This document shows positions 22,101-33,349 of a stretch of DNA of 64,000 nt, one piece after another (positions within the stretch are counted from its first letter, which is position 1; the number at the start of each line of letters is the position of its first letter). Source of the DNA: Ariolimax columbianus. Its lineage: Eukaryota > Mollusca > Gastropoda > Stylommatophora > Arionidae. Made by a program: the position numbers and the translations under genes. The notes beneath the pieces were generated by a model that had not been told where the DNA came from, ran no database searches, and saw only the letters and a program-made list of their open reading frames with translations. The stretch is from the NCBI GenBank assembly GCA_036924085.1, contig JAVGWX010000002.1, positions 47,300,666 to 47,364,665 on the forward strand. The letters are read 5' to 3'.

Positions 22101-22912
22101 TCAGACAGTAACCATTATTTTTTCGAAAAAAGCGGCGGTCATCCTGAGGCTCTCGCCACTGCCATAGAGCTTGTCTTGCAGTTCCACTGGTAATGGCCAC
22201 ATCTGCTCTCTCTGATCCTCGTATGTCGGGCAGTTCTGCAGCAGATGTTCAGTGGTCATTTTACCAGTACCGCACGGGCATTCGTCGGTACCACCTATCT
22301 TCAATTTGTTGAATAGGTGGTACCTCAGTCTGTTGTGGCCAGTGCGAAGTCTGAAGACAACGACCTGCTCTCTTCGGTTCAACTGGTAATAGGCATCGTT
22401 TTTGGTGTAACCAGTATGTTCGGTTTCCCATTTGGTCATGTATCTGGCTTTGATAAGCCTTTTTGACTCTTCGTACGTCATACTGGTATCTGTTTGTGGT
22501 AGTCTTGCACCTTCTTTTGCCAGTCTGTCTGCCTTCTCGTTGCCTTGGATGTTGCAGTGTGACGGAACCCACTGTACCACTACCCTTTTTGGTGCGGACT
22601 GCTGGCACAGTTTGCAGAGTGCTGCTCTTAAGTCATTAAGCTCAGTGTTTTTCTGGCTTTTTAGCGCTGTGACTACGGTGAGAGCATCTGTCAGCAGGAC
22701 TATATGGCTCTCATTTTCACTGTGTGTCACCATTTCTTCCACTGCCGCCCTCAGTGCCTCTGCCTCCGCTCTGAAGTTGCTTGTGTACTTACCAGTAGCG
22801 AATGACAGTGTTATTTTTCTGCCAATGGTAGGTTCAGGAATGCTCCTGCCCCTCCGTTCTGTGTAGTGTTTGTTACAGAACCGTCGGTGTATGCATGGGT
22901 CCAGTCCATGCT
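22101..22912 (-). pseudogene. LINE RNase H domain and C-terminus
   Basis: Reading begins with NYPSMDWTHAYTDGSVTN (first catalytic Asp in YTDGS), then GGAGAFLNL. A small deletion relative to the copy at 34 kb breaks the frame at about 22825. From 22742 it is open: EEMVTHSENE, VLLTDALTVVTAL (catalytic Asp), VQWVPSHCNIQGNEKADRLA (His and last Asp), then the conserved tail RLRTGHNRLRYHLFNKL and CPCGTGKMTTEHLLQNCP. It ends at TAA after EKIMVTV. This is the RNase H plus Cys/His tail of I/Nimb-type LINEs. The catalytic Glu region is in the broken part. Confidence 0.88.
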
Positions 22913-23062
22913 TGGGTAGTTTTTCGTTATGAAGCTTTGGGTAGTTTTTCGTTATGAAGCTTTGGGTAGTTTTTCGTTATGAAGCTTTGGGTAGTTTTTC
23001 GTTATGAAGCTTTGGGTAGTTTTTCGTTATGAAGCTTTGGGTAGTTTTTCGTTATGAAGCTT
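22912..23062. repeat. 25-bp tandem repeat, 6 copies, at the LINE 5' truncation point
   Basis: Unit 'gggtagtttttcgttatgaa' + 'gcttt'. On the minus strand the unit is the coding sequence for SFITKNYP that leads directly into the RNase H domain. Because 25 is not a multiple of 3, the array cannot be translated in one frame. Confidence 0.95.
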
Positions 23063-23159
23063 GAAAGCTGAGGTTCAACAATCTTCCCTGTTCAAGTGTC
23101 TTCTCATTCCTCGTCTTAGTAATACTTAGAATCGATTTGCATATGTGGGTGTAAGCTTT

Positions 23160-23560
23160 TCTTTATTCTCATTTTTTCTTCCAAATTGTTGACGGTTGTC
23201 TAATTCAAATCTTTCGCCCAAAACCGTCGTAAAGAGTCTCTTTAGCCACACACACCCCGTGCGTGAATCGCCTCCATGGGGGTTGGTTTTTTTGTTGTTG
23301 CAAAAATGGTATTAATTACAAGACCATATTCAACACATAATAATAATAAGTTCCCCACCATTGCTGTTCCATTCTAAAATAGTATCACCATGAAACCCCA
23401 ACATCACTCGCGTCATTATCTTTCCTTCCCCGTTCTCTAATTAAAGTCACCCACCAGGATCAGATAGTGCATCTCGTAAACTCCATTGATAGCGCCATGA
23501 AAGAGGTCCCTCTACCCCATTGTCGTTGTACGGAACGAAGACCTGGATTAATGTTGGGGA
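23160..23560 (-). pseudogene. LINE endonuclease C-terminal fragment
   Basis: Minus-strand blocks include YLILVGDFN, a broken glycine-rich region, then LVINTIFATTKK and GVCG. They correspond to 'LILLGDFNARVG ... LCxxxxLxITNTxF ... HPRS' of craniofacial-development-protein-2-like LINE endonucleases. Heavily frameshifted. The 104-codon plus-strand frame at 23467-23781 is the antisense of this region and shows no domain. Confidence 0.6.
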
Positions 23561-24189
23561 ATTCACACTCAGTCACGCGAGAGCGTATCAATCTTTCACT
23601 GATGTTTTCAGTGTTCATAGTAACTTCACCTTCCCAAATTAATCAGACGACCCACACCGTGTCTAGCCCTTTCTATGACACCACCCCACAGCCAAATTTA
23701 GCCATTTTGTACTTCCCTGATGTTTTGCATCGTCTTTCGTTATCTGACAGCCCGGGAATTCCTACCACAGAAATAGACTAGTATATACCCCACACCAACC
23801 TTTGAACTAATGTACCAACACAGTCACATGCAGAGTCACACTATTAATCTCAACTTCCCGGCTTCGACTTGTCGCTGAGACCTTCCTGGTCTAGCTAAAG
23901 TCATTCTATATCATACATGTATCAGCTGCCGGTTTGCTGGATCCGTGATTTATCTACATCCAATATCCAAGGTGGGGTGGTGGTGTTGTTAACCTTGGAT
24001 ATCCATATCCCTTGGCATTAGTGGGGATCCCACAATGGGGTTAAGGGACTCAATGTGAAGCTAGATGGTGTATGTATTTGTGATTTTCAGCTTTCTAGAA
24101 TATATATACGAATGCACGTCAGTAAATATGGCTATTAAAAGGAAAAATAACTAAATGAGATACGAACTTTAAAACTATGTTTTATTACA

Positions 24190-24945
24190 CTTACATTGTC
24201 CATTAGGGAGGACGACTAACGTCTGGTCAGGCAAAACATACTGATCAGACATGTTAGTCAGGGTCAGGCAAAATATACTGATCAGACATGTTAGTCAGGG
24301 TCAGGCAAAATATTCTGATCAGATATGTTAGTCAGGGTCAGGCAAAATATACTGATCAGACATGTTAGTCAGGGTCAGGCAAAATATACTGATCAGACAT
24401 GTTATTCAGGGTCAGGCAAAATATACTGATCAGACAGGTTAGTCAGGGTCAGGCAAAATATACTGATCAGACATGTTAGTCAGGGTCAGGCAAAATATAC
24501 TGATCAGACATGTTAGTCAGGGTCAGGCAAAATATACTGATCAGACATGTTAGTCAGGGTCAGGCAAAATATACTGATCAGACATGTTAGTCAGGGTCAG
24601 GCAAAATGTACTGATCAGACTTGTTAGTCAGGGTCAGGCAAAATATACTGATCAGACATGTAAGTCAAGGTTAGGCAAAACATACTGGCAAGACCATCAC
24701 CTCGGCTTCATAGAAGCCCTCCTTGGAAACGGGCAGTTTTCATGGCAGACTGACTGACACGGTGAAGGTTCTACGTGATCCCCGTAGTAGTGTGTGACAC
24801 GCAGATGAAGCCAAGCATAGCACAACTGCCTGGAGAACCCTGGTCCACTTTCATCAGCATGCTCGGGATGTGAGGAAAGCCACTGCAACCCACCACTTAA
24901 TGTCCTTTTCAAGGCGCACAAAAGAGTAACCTACTCAATGTGGGC
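24190..24945 (-). mobile_element. element M, copy 2, inverted, with an internal 37-bp array
   Basis: The flank 24690-24945 is the reverse complement of element M (ctcggcttcatagaagccct, tcatggcagactgactgaca, cccgtagtagtgtgtgacac, ggatgtgaggaaagccactg). Its tail segment has been amplified to fill 24215-24690, and the terminal 'gaggacgactaacgtctggt' is preserved at 24208. Confidence 0.8.
24215..24690. repeat. 37-bp minisatellite, about 12 copies
   Basis: Unit 'atgttagtcagggtcaggca' + 'aaatatactgatcagac'. The single-copy form of this unit is the tail of element M copy 1 at 9480-9560. Confidence 0.97.
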
Positions 24946-25084
24946 ATTCGCAAATAACAACAATAAGATTATCTCTTATTTCTGAACAAAATGTCCACAA
25001 ACATTGATACACTTATGCCAATGATAATCGGTTCAAGGTCAGACCTATTCGGTTCTTGTTGTGTTCATCAGGTCAGTTGTCTGG

Positions 25085-25145
25085 TACCCATCACGAACAT
25101 TCAATCCGAACATTCAATCCGAAGATTCAATCCGAACATTCAATC
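25085..25145. repeat. 13-bp tandem repeat, 4 copies
   Basis: 'cgaacattcaatc' with one gaagattc variant. Confidence 0.9.
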
Positions 25146-25544
25146 GATTATAGATTATGATGTAGGTTAAACCATGTGAAAATCATTTTACAGCTGCTAA
25201 ACTGTATATCATAACTCCCCTGTCAGTTCGAATCATCTCCTCCACACGTCGCACATATGTTTCTGTCATAATCTGAATAGGGCGACCAGGTTGGACTTCA
25301 TCGGCAACTTTTGAAGATTTTTCAAAAAATTGATCGACGCAGTTATGCTTTACTTTACGCGACAAACATTTCTCACTTTGAACATGAAGTATTTCCTTAT
25401 GAACATTCTTTGCAGAAAGGCCCCCCCCCCTCCCCCCCCCCCCATTAATAAACTCACAACCGCACGCTGTTCTTTGGTTGTACACTTGGTGAACAAGGAC
25501 GCCATTTCACATTTGGGCTGCGCACGTGCATGCGACATCTAGCA

Positions 25545-25740
25545 TCCGCTACCTACGGTAATCACAAAACTTGATGTTGCTGCTAACTAATGACTGCTAC
25601 CTACCGTAATCACAAAACTTGATGTTGCTACCACTTAATGACTGCTACCTACGGTAATCACAAAACTTGATGTTGCTACCACTTAATGACTGCTATCTAC
25701 GGTAATCACAAAACTTGATGTTGCTGCCACTTAGTGACAC
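25545..25740. repeat. 48-bp tandem repeat, 4 copies
   Basis: The unit contains 'ggtaatcacaaaacttgatg' and 'ccacttaatgactgctacc'. Confidence 0.95.
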
Positions 25741-26189
25741 ATTTAGAAACTACCAACTACTTTTTTCCCTCGTCCACCCAATGTACGTTCATGACTTACT
25801 TATTGACTTACTCTCGTATGTTAAAAAATCGTTATGTTTTTTCGTTCAGCCCTTCTTTTCCTAGCTAATCTTTGTAAAGTAGAACCAAGCTACTGATGTT
25901 TTTTAAAGTTTGAAAAGTGTTCCAATTTTTGCCGGTGTCTGCGTCGTAGCTATCACACCCCGTCTTCGGCAGCCTGGGTTGTGTTATGTATTCCGGGTTA
26001 TCTCCCTTATCCGTTCCATCGCCCGGTGGTGACAACAAAGCTACAGATTGGTTTGTTTTTAAAGGTTTCCTTCCCCGTGACTAGATCTTATAGCGGCTCT
26101 TACGTGTTAGCATGTACCTGCCATAGGTTATATGCGGTATTTTAGTGGAGTCAACTCAACTTGACTTAAATACATTTTTTTCTACTGTT

Positions 26190-27033
26190 TTAGAAGACTC
26201 TGCAGAGTTTACATACAACCAGTTTAATTTGCTTTACTTGATCTAAAAATAACCTCTGCTTTAGATGAGACACTTCAGCATAATTGGGTGTTATCCGCGA
26301 ATTTTGCAATCATGGATCGGATATCATTGTCCAAATCCTTTAAATATACCAAGAACAAAATTGATCCCTATTTGGTCATGTGGCACTCCACCTTTTACCT
26401 CTCACCAATCAGAGAAACCTTAATTTATGCTCACTCTCTGCTTTCTTCCCGTCAACCAATTTTCTATCTAGTTGGAAACACCGCCCCCTATACCATGTGA
26501 TTTTATTTTCTAAACAATCTTTGATGAGGTACTCTATCAAATGCCAGCAAAATCTAGATAAATAACATCTACTGGCTCCTGTCCATCTACCATTTAGGTA
26601 ACCTCCTCCATGAATTCTAACAGATTTGTTAAACACGATCTCCCTTTAGTAAACCCATTCTGATAATTTTCTATTAGATTACATTTGCACAAGTGCATTC
26701 CAATATTGTCGTTGATTATTGACTCTAAAATTATGCAGGCTTTACTAACCTAACATCTGTAATTTGGTGGCTCTGAATTGTTGCTTTTTTTGAACAGTGG
26801 GATCCCTCCTGCGTCCTTCCAATCCACTGGAAAAATCCTCTTTGCGTGTGTTTTGATAATATAATATAGCCAATGGTTTTGCTAACAGATCTCTAATTTC
26901 AAACAACAATTTTAGATGATTACCGTCTTGACCCGGACATGTATTCATTTTCAACCTCTCCAATTGTTTAACAACCCGCAGACTGATCTTAATCCGTCTA
27001 TATCCATGTCCCTTTGGAAAGTATTTATGGGTT
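26190..27033 (-). pseudogene. CR1-like LINE reverse transcriptase, 3' half of a split element
   Basis: Minus strand: ISLRVVKQLERLKMNTCPGQ, DGNHLKLLFEIRDLLAKPLA (CR1 'K-S-x-GPDGI-x-x-LLKE-x-x-LAKPLA'), then RT palm pieces through LIEYLIKDCLE to a broken 'G-x-x-M-I-x-KFADDT' region around 26330-26280, where the YADD-equivalent box is mutated. Many frameshifts. It continues the endonuclease half at 28983-29830 across the inserted LINE. Confidence 0.8.
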
Positions 27034-28982
27034 ATGGGTGCCACAGAGGAATCTCCCTCCTACCGATTGCTGGCAAGATACTGGCACGAGTTCTATTCAG
27101 CTGATTAATCGTTCACTTACGAGAAAACATGGTCCTCTTCTTGAGAGCCAATGTGGCTCCAGATCGGGTCGCGGAACTGTGGATATGATATTCGCGGCTC
27201 GGCAACTTCAGGAAAAATACCAAAGGCAGCAATATGGGCTGTACATGACTTTCGTGGACCTGACAAAGGCTTTTGAAACTATCAACAGAGATGGACTTTG
27301 GAAAATAATGGGGAAATTCGGCTGCCCAAGCAGATTCACCAACATCGTCAAACAATTGCACGAGGGTATTAATGCTCATGTGCCGAGTGATGGGGAAACG
27401 TCAAATGCCTTTCCTGTGTCAAATGGCGTCCTGTGATCAAAATGCTGAGCAGCGCATAAGCTGCAGTGGTCAGCGACCCATAGCTGACTGCTAGAGTCAT
27501 GGCCAGTAAACCATAGCTGCCAAGACCCTTTTACACCTCCACGCGATGATCCTGGATAATTGGCTTCAACAGAGCAGGCTGGCTAAGGAGAAGGAAGGGA
27601 TCGAAGAGGGAATGCTAACCCGGTACTCAAAAAATGTTTGCTGAAGTAGGATGTGTTGGATCGAAAGGTGCAAATATCGCAGACAAGCTGTAAACTACGA
27701 CACAACGCATTCCGTTCTCTGGACTACATTCTGCTGCTTAAGCCCTTTCAGGGTTTGGTAGATTGAGAACGAACGAAGCCAAGCCAAGTCAAATGGCGTC
27801 AAGCAGGGCTATGTACTAGCCCCAACACTCTTCAGCATAATGTTTGCTGCCATGCTCAGGGTTAGATCTCAGGGTTGTATCCAAAAACGGAGAGGAAATT
27901 AAATACAGGACTGACGGAAACATTTTCAATCACAGGCGACCGCAAGCTCAGACCAAGGTAAAGGACACAACCATCTCAAACTTGCTTTTTGCTGATTACT
28001 GTGCCCTCGCCGTCAGCATTAAAAGAGAGATGCAGACATATGTGGACACATTCTCTACAGCCTGTGACATGTTCAGTTTTACAATACCAAACAAAAACCA
28101 AAGTCATATTTCAGCCTGCCCCGAGTGATGCATATTGCGATCGAGTCTGATGAGTCAAGAACGAGCGCCTCCAATCAGTAGACAGCTTCCCTTACCGTGG
28201 CAGCACTCTTTCCAGAGAAACTGCTATTGACTTTGAGGTCAGTAACAGAATCTCCAAGGCCAGTGCTGCCTTTTGGAGGATGCGCAACAGTGTCTGGAAT
28301 CGGAGGGGTCTTAGGCTTGATACAAAACTCAAAGTCTACCGAGCTGTAGTGCTCCACACTCTTCTGTATGCCAGTCAGACGTAGACTGTGTACAGCAGGC
28401 ATGTTAGGAAAATAAAACACATCCATACAAGCTGCCTCAGTAGATTACTGAGAACAGAAGGGCAGGAAAGGGTATCTGACACCGAGATCCTCATGACGGC
28501 AAAAATGTCGAACATCCACACACTGTTGCATGAAACCTAAATTAGGTTGGCCGGCCACGTTGTGCGTATGCCAGTCAACCGCACCCCCAAACAACTAATG
28601 TATGGTGAGCTGAAAGAGAGCCTGCGTCTGGTCGGTGGATAAAGAAACGCTACAAAGACTCCCTCAAAGTATCTTTGACATGCTTCAACATCGATGTAAA
28701 CTCATGGGAACAGGACCGCAAGGAATAGCGGGAAACCACCATCAGAGGCACCCCCATGCCGAGGAACGTCGAGCCTACGAAGAACTGAAAAAACGCACTT
28801 TGCGAAAAAACAAAACAACTGAAACGCACATGTATAATTCTGAACTTAAATACTACATACGTGAAAGAGGTTTCCGTGCCATAATTGGACTATACAGCCA
28901 CCTCCGGACTCACCGGTGAAATGCAACACAACATGTCTGACAGCTGTTGTCATCACCGCTTGCGATGGAAGGCTATTATTTA
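27034..28982 (+). pseudogene. second LINE inserted into the CR1 element (itself interrupted)
   Basis: Plus strand: CHRGISLLPIAGKILARVLF, LLESQCGSRSGRGTVDMIFA, LYMTFVDLTKAFETINRDGL (RT motif A), FPVSNGV. It is then interrupted at 27431-27787 and resumes VKQGYVLAP (motif B), LLFADYCAL (degenerate F/YADD box) and thumb blocks. It ends with an RGFRAIIGLYSHLRTHR finger at about 28870-28917. Flanked by ttatgggtt at 27025-27033 and 28983-28991, a plausible 9-bp target duplication. Stops and frameshifts are numerous. Confidence 0.82.
27431..27787 (+). mobile_element. SINE-like element A, copy with 13-bp target duplication
   Basis: A 357-bp insert inside LINE coding sequence, flanked by 'gtcaaatggcgtc' at 27418-27430 and 27788-27800. 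Removing it restores the LINE reading VSNGV-KQGYVLAP. The head contains 'cagtggtcagcgacccatag', loosely like a Pol III A box, and 'gtcatggccagtaaacc' where a B box might be. The tail is (aagcc)n-like. No coding capacity. At least seven other partial or full copies occur in this window. Confidence 0.88.
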
Positions 28983-29830
28983 TTATGGGTTCTGGGATCA
29001 GTCTCCTTTTGTGTAGACTGTGACAAAGTGCTGATTGAGTAGATTAGCATTACTATTGTTCTCACTTATTATTTCTCCTGTACTATTTTTGAGTGGGCCA
29101 ATTTTGTCTTTTGTTCTCTGTTTATTTCTAACATAAGAAAATAATCTCTGCTCTTGCTGTCAGTTTTGATCTCGTCAAGTTTTTATTTTCAAAGTCGATT
29201 TTTGCTGCTCTATTAATTGTATCAGCTATGTTTTACTTGTCCAAATAGTTTAAATGTTTTTATTGAAAATTTTCTGCCTCTATATATTTGCTTAATTTTT
29301 TTATTTTTAGCACTTCTACGTTTAAATACATATTTAGTTATCTAATTTTTTCGTTTGGTGTTTACCTTCCTACATTCCTCTGAGATTTTCTAGAACTGTT
29401 TGGAAACTCTTCCATACTTCAACATTTGTTCCACTGGCAATATCTTCCCAGATTATGTAACAAGCTGCTCCTTTCATCTTCTCAACATTTGTCTTAGAAT
29501 AGTTGTACATTCTTGTACTTATGTTTTCTTCCTTATTTGCTACAAGAGCTCAACGGATGATCTCATGATCTCTTGAGCTAAACAATTCTCCAACAAGTTA
29601 CATTTTCAATATTATTTTCCTCTGAAATAAATACTAGGTCAAGTGTGTGTTTGCCTTTGGTAGTTCCTTCCACATGCTGAAACAAAAAAAAATTGTCAGT
29701 TATGCACTTAACAAATGGATTTGATTCAACAAGTGCTTCTGCTATCTCACATTTTATTTCCGGAAAGATGAAATCTCTCATTAATAATAATTATCTCACA
29801 CTTGCCTTTTTTATAGTGCTAGAAAGATCC
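28983..29830 (-). pseudogene. CR1-like LINE endonuclease and linker, 5' half of a split element
   Basis: Minus strand: MRDFIFPEIKCEIAEAL, CITDNFFLFQHVEGTTKGKH, TLDLVFISEENNIENV (EN 'LDLV-x-S-EE' block), then linker pieces SSRDHEIIR, YNYSKTNVEKMKG, QRLFSYVRNKQRTKDKIGPL and NANLLNQHFVTVYTKGD near 29030. The blocks are in CR1 order and lead into the RT half at 27033 once the intervening LINE is removed. The first catalytic residues of the endonuclease are missing. Confidence 0.8.
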
Positions 29831-29969
29831 TTATATTCCTGCCGAGATGCATTGTCATTTGGTCACAGCTGCTTATTCATCCAGAAATGAAAACTGACTA
29901 AGATTACTGCTGGACTCACCATAGCTTGGGTCGCTCCACCATCTGCACCATCAAATACGTTATTTGCAA

Positions 29970-30105
29970 GTTTCTGAATGCTTGTGATAATTACCACTTT
30001 TGCTTCTGAATGCTTGTGATAATTTCCACTTTTGCTTCTGAATGCTTGTTTTAATTACCACTTTTACTTCTGAATGCTTGTGATAATTAAAACTTTTACT
30101 TTGGT
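29970..30105. repeat. ~31-bp tandem repeat, 4 copies
   Basis: 'tgaatgcttgtgataatt' + 'ccacttttgctt', with ttttaattacc and aaaacttttac variants. Confidence 0.9.
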
Positions 30106-30179
30106 TTGCACCAAAACATTATTCATGATACTTCTTTGTGGGAAAACATATCATAAAGCTGTTTGTGATCTCATATGAA

Positions 30180-30860
30180 TGTAAAGTCAAACCCTGGCAT
30201 GGCAGACTCTGCTGTACTTGTTAAGCTCATGTGAGGAGGAGTCAGCTGTGGGGTTGTTGTGCATTCTATTTCCTCAGACGGCTTGCTTTCTGAGTCTCAG
30301 CCACGAAGTTTCGCTCTGTGATATGAACACCTTGTGTGATGCTAGTGAACTTTGGAAGGATTCCGTGCACGTATCTCACAAGAATCAACATCAATGTGGA
30401 TGCTCTCCATGAATATTTAAAAAAGTCTCTGCAGCATTTCTTCCATTCCCCTGATGAGTGTCTGCCTGTTTGGAGCTCATCCTATAGCTATTTTTTGAGG
30501 CTCTTATTGGTCATTTGAATAACATATCCTGTCCATCTTATCTGCAATGTTTGCTGTAGTGTGAAGATGCTCCACACATTTTGACTTATTACAAATTTCA
30601 GTTTGGTATTTTGTCCTGTCACCTGATTCAAAGCAGCCTGCGCATACAGCTCATGTGGAAACAATTTAGTTGTCTGGTATACACTGTCCATGTTTTGCAG
30701 ACAGTGGTATACACTGCAACATGATACACCTTTGGGGTGGAACTGATATCTTCTTGGTTCCAGATGTTCTGCTGTAGCCTCTCAAATGCAGAGATTTGCT
30801 TTGCAATTCTGTTGTTGCTGGTCTCAGAATAAAAAAATAAACACAAACCCACCCAGACCA
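30180..30860 (-). pseudogene. LINE 3' fragment (thumb and C-terminal tail)
   Basis: Minus-strand blocks SAFERLQQNIWNQEDISSTP, TVYTRQLNCFHMSCMRRLL, LQIRWTGYVIQMTNKSLKK (the R-W-x-G-H-V-x-R-M motif), DELQTGRHSSGEWKK, CCRDFF. They appear in the order seen after the RT palm in LINE proteins, with stops between them. It resembles 11720-12370. Confidence 0.75.
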
Positions 30861-30974
30861 ACGATAACCAACCCACTCCACCCATAACCACCACCACCCC
30901 CAATGTAATGTTGCTGCTCATGTATTTTGATTACGATGAACACTTTTAACTTTGAGTCTTATACCTCACTTAGC

Positions 30975-31260
30975 TGCTCATCTTCAACCCAGGGGTGTAG
31001 AGTATTTTACCTTATCTAGTCGATCCTCTTCAACCCAGGGGTGTAGAGTATTTTACCTTATCTAGTCGATCCTCTTCTACCCTGGGGTTTAGAGTATTTT
31101 ACCTTAATGAGACACATCTCTTCTACTCTGCGGTGTAGAGTATTCTACCTTACTTAGTCGCTTCTCTTCTATCCTGGTGTGTAGAGTCTTCTACCCTAGG
31201 GTGTAAAGTATTCTACCTTAATAAGACACTTCTCTCCTACTCTAGGGTGTAGAGTTTTGC
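30975..31260. repeat. degenerate ~47-bp repeat, about 6 copies
   Basis: 'ggggtgtagagtattttacc' cores with diverging spacers (ttatctagtcgatcctcttc and relatives). Confidence 0.9.
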
Positions 31261-31324
31261 CAGAAAGAGCATCAGACTGTTATATCTACTATCCTCCTCT
31301 TGACCTGGCTCCAGTCTAGTCCAC

Positions 31325-31465
31325 TGTCTCTTATAAACTGTCTGACAATAAGTGAACATGTGAGATGAAAGATGGCTTGAGACAGAAGATTGTATCTCTC
31401 CACGTATTTAATGACAATAAGTGGACATGTGAGATGAAGATGGCTTGAGACAGAAGATTGTACCC
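31325..31465. repeat. two-copy duplication of ~70 bp
   Basis: 'tgacaataagtgaacatgtg' + 'agatgaaagatggcttgaga' + 'cagaagattgta' recurs with small changes at about 31410. Confidence 0.9.
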
Positions 31466-31981
31466 CAAATGCAATATTTAAACATCTCATTTTGTATATA
31501 TTAGTATACTTATTATGAATATTAAAAATGTTTTGTTTATAAGTAGAGTTTTTATTATAAATAAACAGTTGATAAATCATCTTTATTTTACAACCAATTA
31601 GGAGCATGGACTACAGAAATAAAGGAAACTCAAAAGCGGGCCATCAGCAAAACAAAGGTTGAGAACCTCTACACTAGAAAATGTAATGTAGATGTTCACA
31701 TCACTAATGGTCACTGTGTGAATCCTATAACCTTTTATTCGGAACAAAGGAATAGGACCACTGCAACATATTTGCATGTTATAAAAAGCAACTAAAGAAG
31801 GTTGTGCATGGAACTGGCAACCTCATTTTGTAAATCAAAGTGTTTCAGAAATCTTTACTACAAGAGCACATACACACGTTTGAGCAGGTTTCATGCAAGG
31901 ATGTGGTCCCGTGTTCCTACAAGTGTGTTAATGAAAGGCTGATGATAAGTAACTACATACAAATGTATTTTAGAAAAAAAT

Positions 31982-32759
31982 CTAACTGTGTCCAGACTTT
32001 CTGAAAACAATGTCTTTGTGTGTCTCCAAGTAAGATTTTAGACTGGTGACTGGGTCCTCACTTATAGGAACAAATGAGTAAGGCACTTGACAATACTCCT
32101 GGTTACTGGTGAGAAATTGTCGAAAGTCTTCAATAGGCTTCCAGTCCTCTTTAGTCAGTGGGTGGATGTAGTCTGGGATTGGGGAGTTGCGATCAGACAG
32201 AACATCAAGAAGTGCCTGGAATGGACAATCATCTTCATCAGCACTTGGACTTTCTTGTGGACAATGGTTAGTGGGTTGCACATCTTTAACTGGATCAGAA
32301 AATGCATCGGAAGAGACATCATCATAGTACACATCATCCTGTGCAGCTGTGGTACTAGCTCTTTGTGCTGGTCTAGAAACTATTTGAGTAGCTGCAGATG
32401 ACGAATTTGTTTGGGATAGCGAATCTGTATCAGTGTAAAGTTCGTCTGTACTTGTTTCCTTGCTTTCTTCATAAATCTGTTCGCTATGGTTCTGCGATAA
32501 GGAAGCATCAACTGCTTGCAAAGTTGGTTGGGATTTATCCAGTTTGCCTTGGTTATCTCCTACTTCCCAATATTCACCCTCCATGCCTTCTACTCCACTC
32601 ACTGACTGGATATCAACAGGCTCATTATATTCAGATGTTTGTGGAAATGTTTCTGGGATTTCCTTTGGTAGATGACTTAGCATGGGATCACAGACTTCAT
32701 ACACATTTGATTCATAAACATTTTCTGGAGTGTAAGTATTATGATCTGAGCTGTACTGG
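31982..32759 (-). CDS. PH-domain protein, terminal exon (acidic, tyrosine-containing tail)
   Basis: The acceptor is ttttttttcag (AG 32761-32760). The first base C completes a Gly codon begun in the 37042 exon (GG+C), then the frame is open for 258 codons to TAG at 31984-31982. The sequence is Ser/Thr/Asp/Glu-rich and probably disordered, with tyrosines in acidic contexts (TPENVYESNVYEV, EQIYEESKETSTDELYTD, DDVYYDDVSSD) that look like candidate SH2-binding phosphosites. A more conserved-looking end includes CPFQALLDVL, IPDYIHPLTKEDWKPI and SLKSYLETHKDIV. I do not recognise the family. The layout, a PH domain followed by a tyrosine-bearing tail, recalls cytoplasmic adaptors such as AFAP- or SKAP-type proteins, but no orthology is claimed. 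Confidence 0.85.
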
Positions 32760-32945
32760 CTGAAAAAAAACCAAAGGAGAAAAATGATGAGGCTCTAGGC
32801 TGCGTTGTTAATTACAAATATTTGATGAAACTGGTGAACAAAATTAAAAATTATTTCAGTAAATAGATTAGAAAACTATTTTAATAATGGTTAGATTTGA
32901 AAATTAAAATGTTTCTTTCTAAATCAATAATTTTTGGATAAAATT

Positions 32946-33095
32946 CCAGTCAGATGAGTTGGACCAAAAGGTGCAACTTTCGCAGTCAAGCTGTAAACTA
33001 CAACACAATGCATTCCATTCTCCAGACAACATCCTGTTACTCGCATAGCCTTTTTCAGGGATGGTAGCAGGAGTTTGAGAATGAATGGCAAAGAA
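32946..33095 (+). mobile_element. SINE-like element A, 3' half
   Basis: 'gatgagttggaccaaaaggt' ... 'gcagtcaagctgtaaactac' ... 'atggtagcaggagtttgaga' followed by (gaa)n. Lies in the last intron-exon interval of the PH gene. Confidence 0.8.
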
Positions 33096-33269
33096 GAAGA
33101 ATAATCTGATAAAATGACATCAGAAAATAATTGTAATAATTGGTACAGTTTTTAATAATGGTTTGTTTTTGATTTGTAAAAAAAATTTCTAAACAAATAA
33201 CTTGCTGATAAAATTACATCATAAAATTATTTTAATAATTGTTTTTATAAGAAATGCTTCTTTCTAAAT

Positions 33270-33284
33270 CAATAATGTTTTATT

Positions 33285-33349
<65 letters not shown>

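Larger units (their letters stand above)
22067..23076 (-). mobile_element. 5'-truncated LINE insertion bounded by a 14-bp target-site duplication
   Basis: 'gaaagctgaggttc' occurs at 22067-22080 and 23063-23076. The insert between them (982 bp, minus strand) starts with a 25-bp tandem array, continues into RNase H coding sequence and ends in (GAA)n followed by the duplication. This is the classic structure of target-primed reverse transcription with a simple-repeat tail. Confidence 0.88.

Noticed and set aside
25425..25443. Poly-C tracts (also 33711 and 58628) as functional motifs
   Set aside because: Homopolymer runs next to repeats or SINE edges, also prone to sequencing error.
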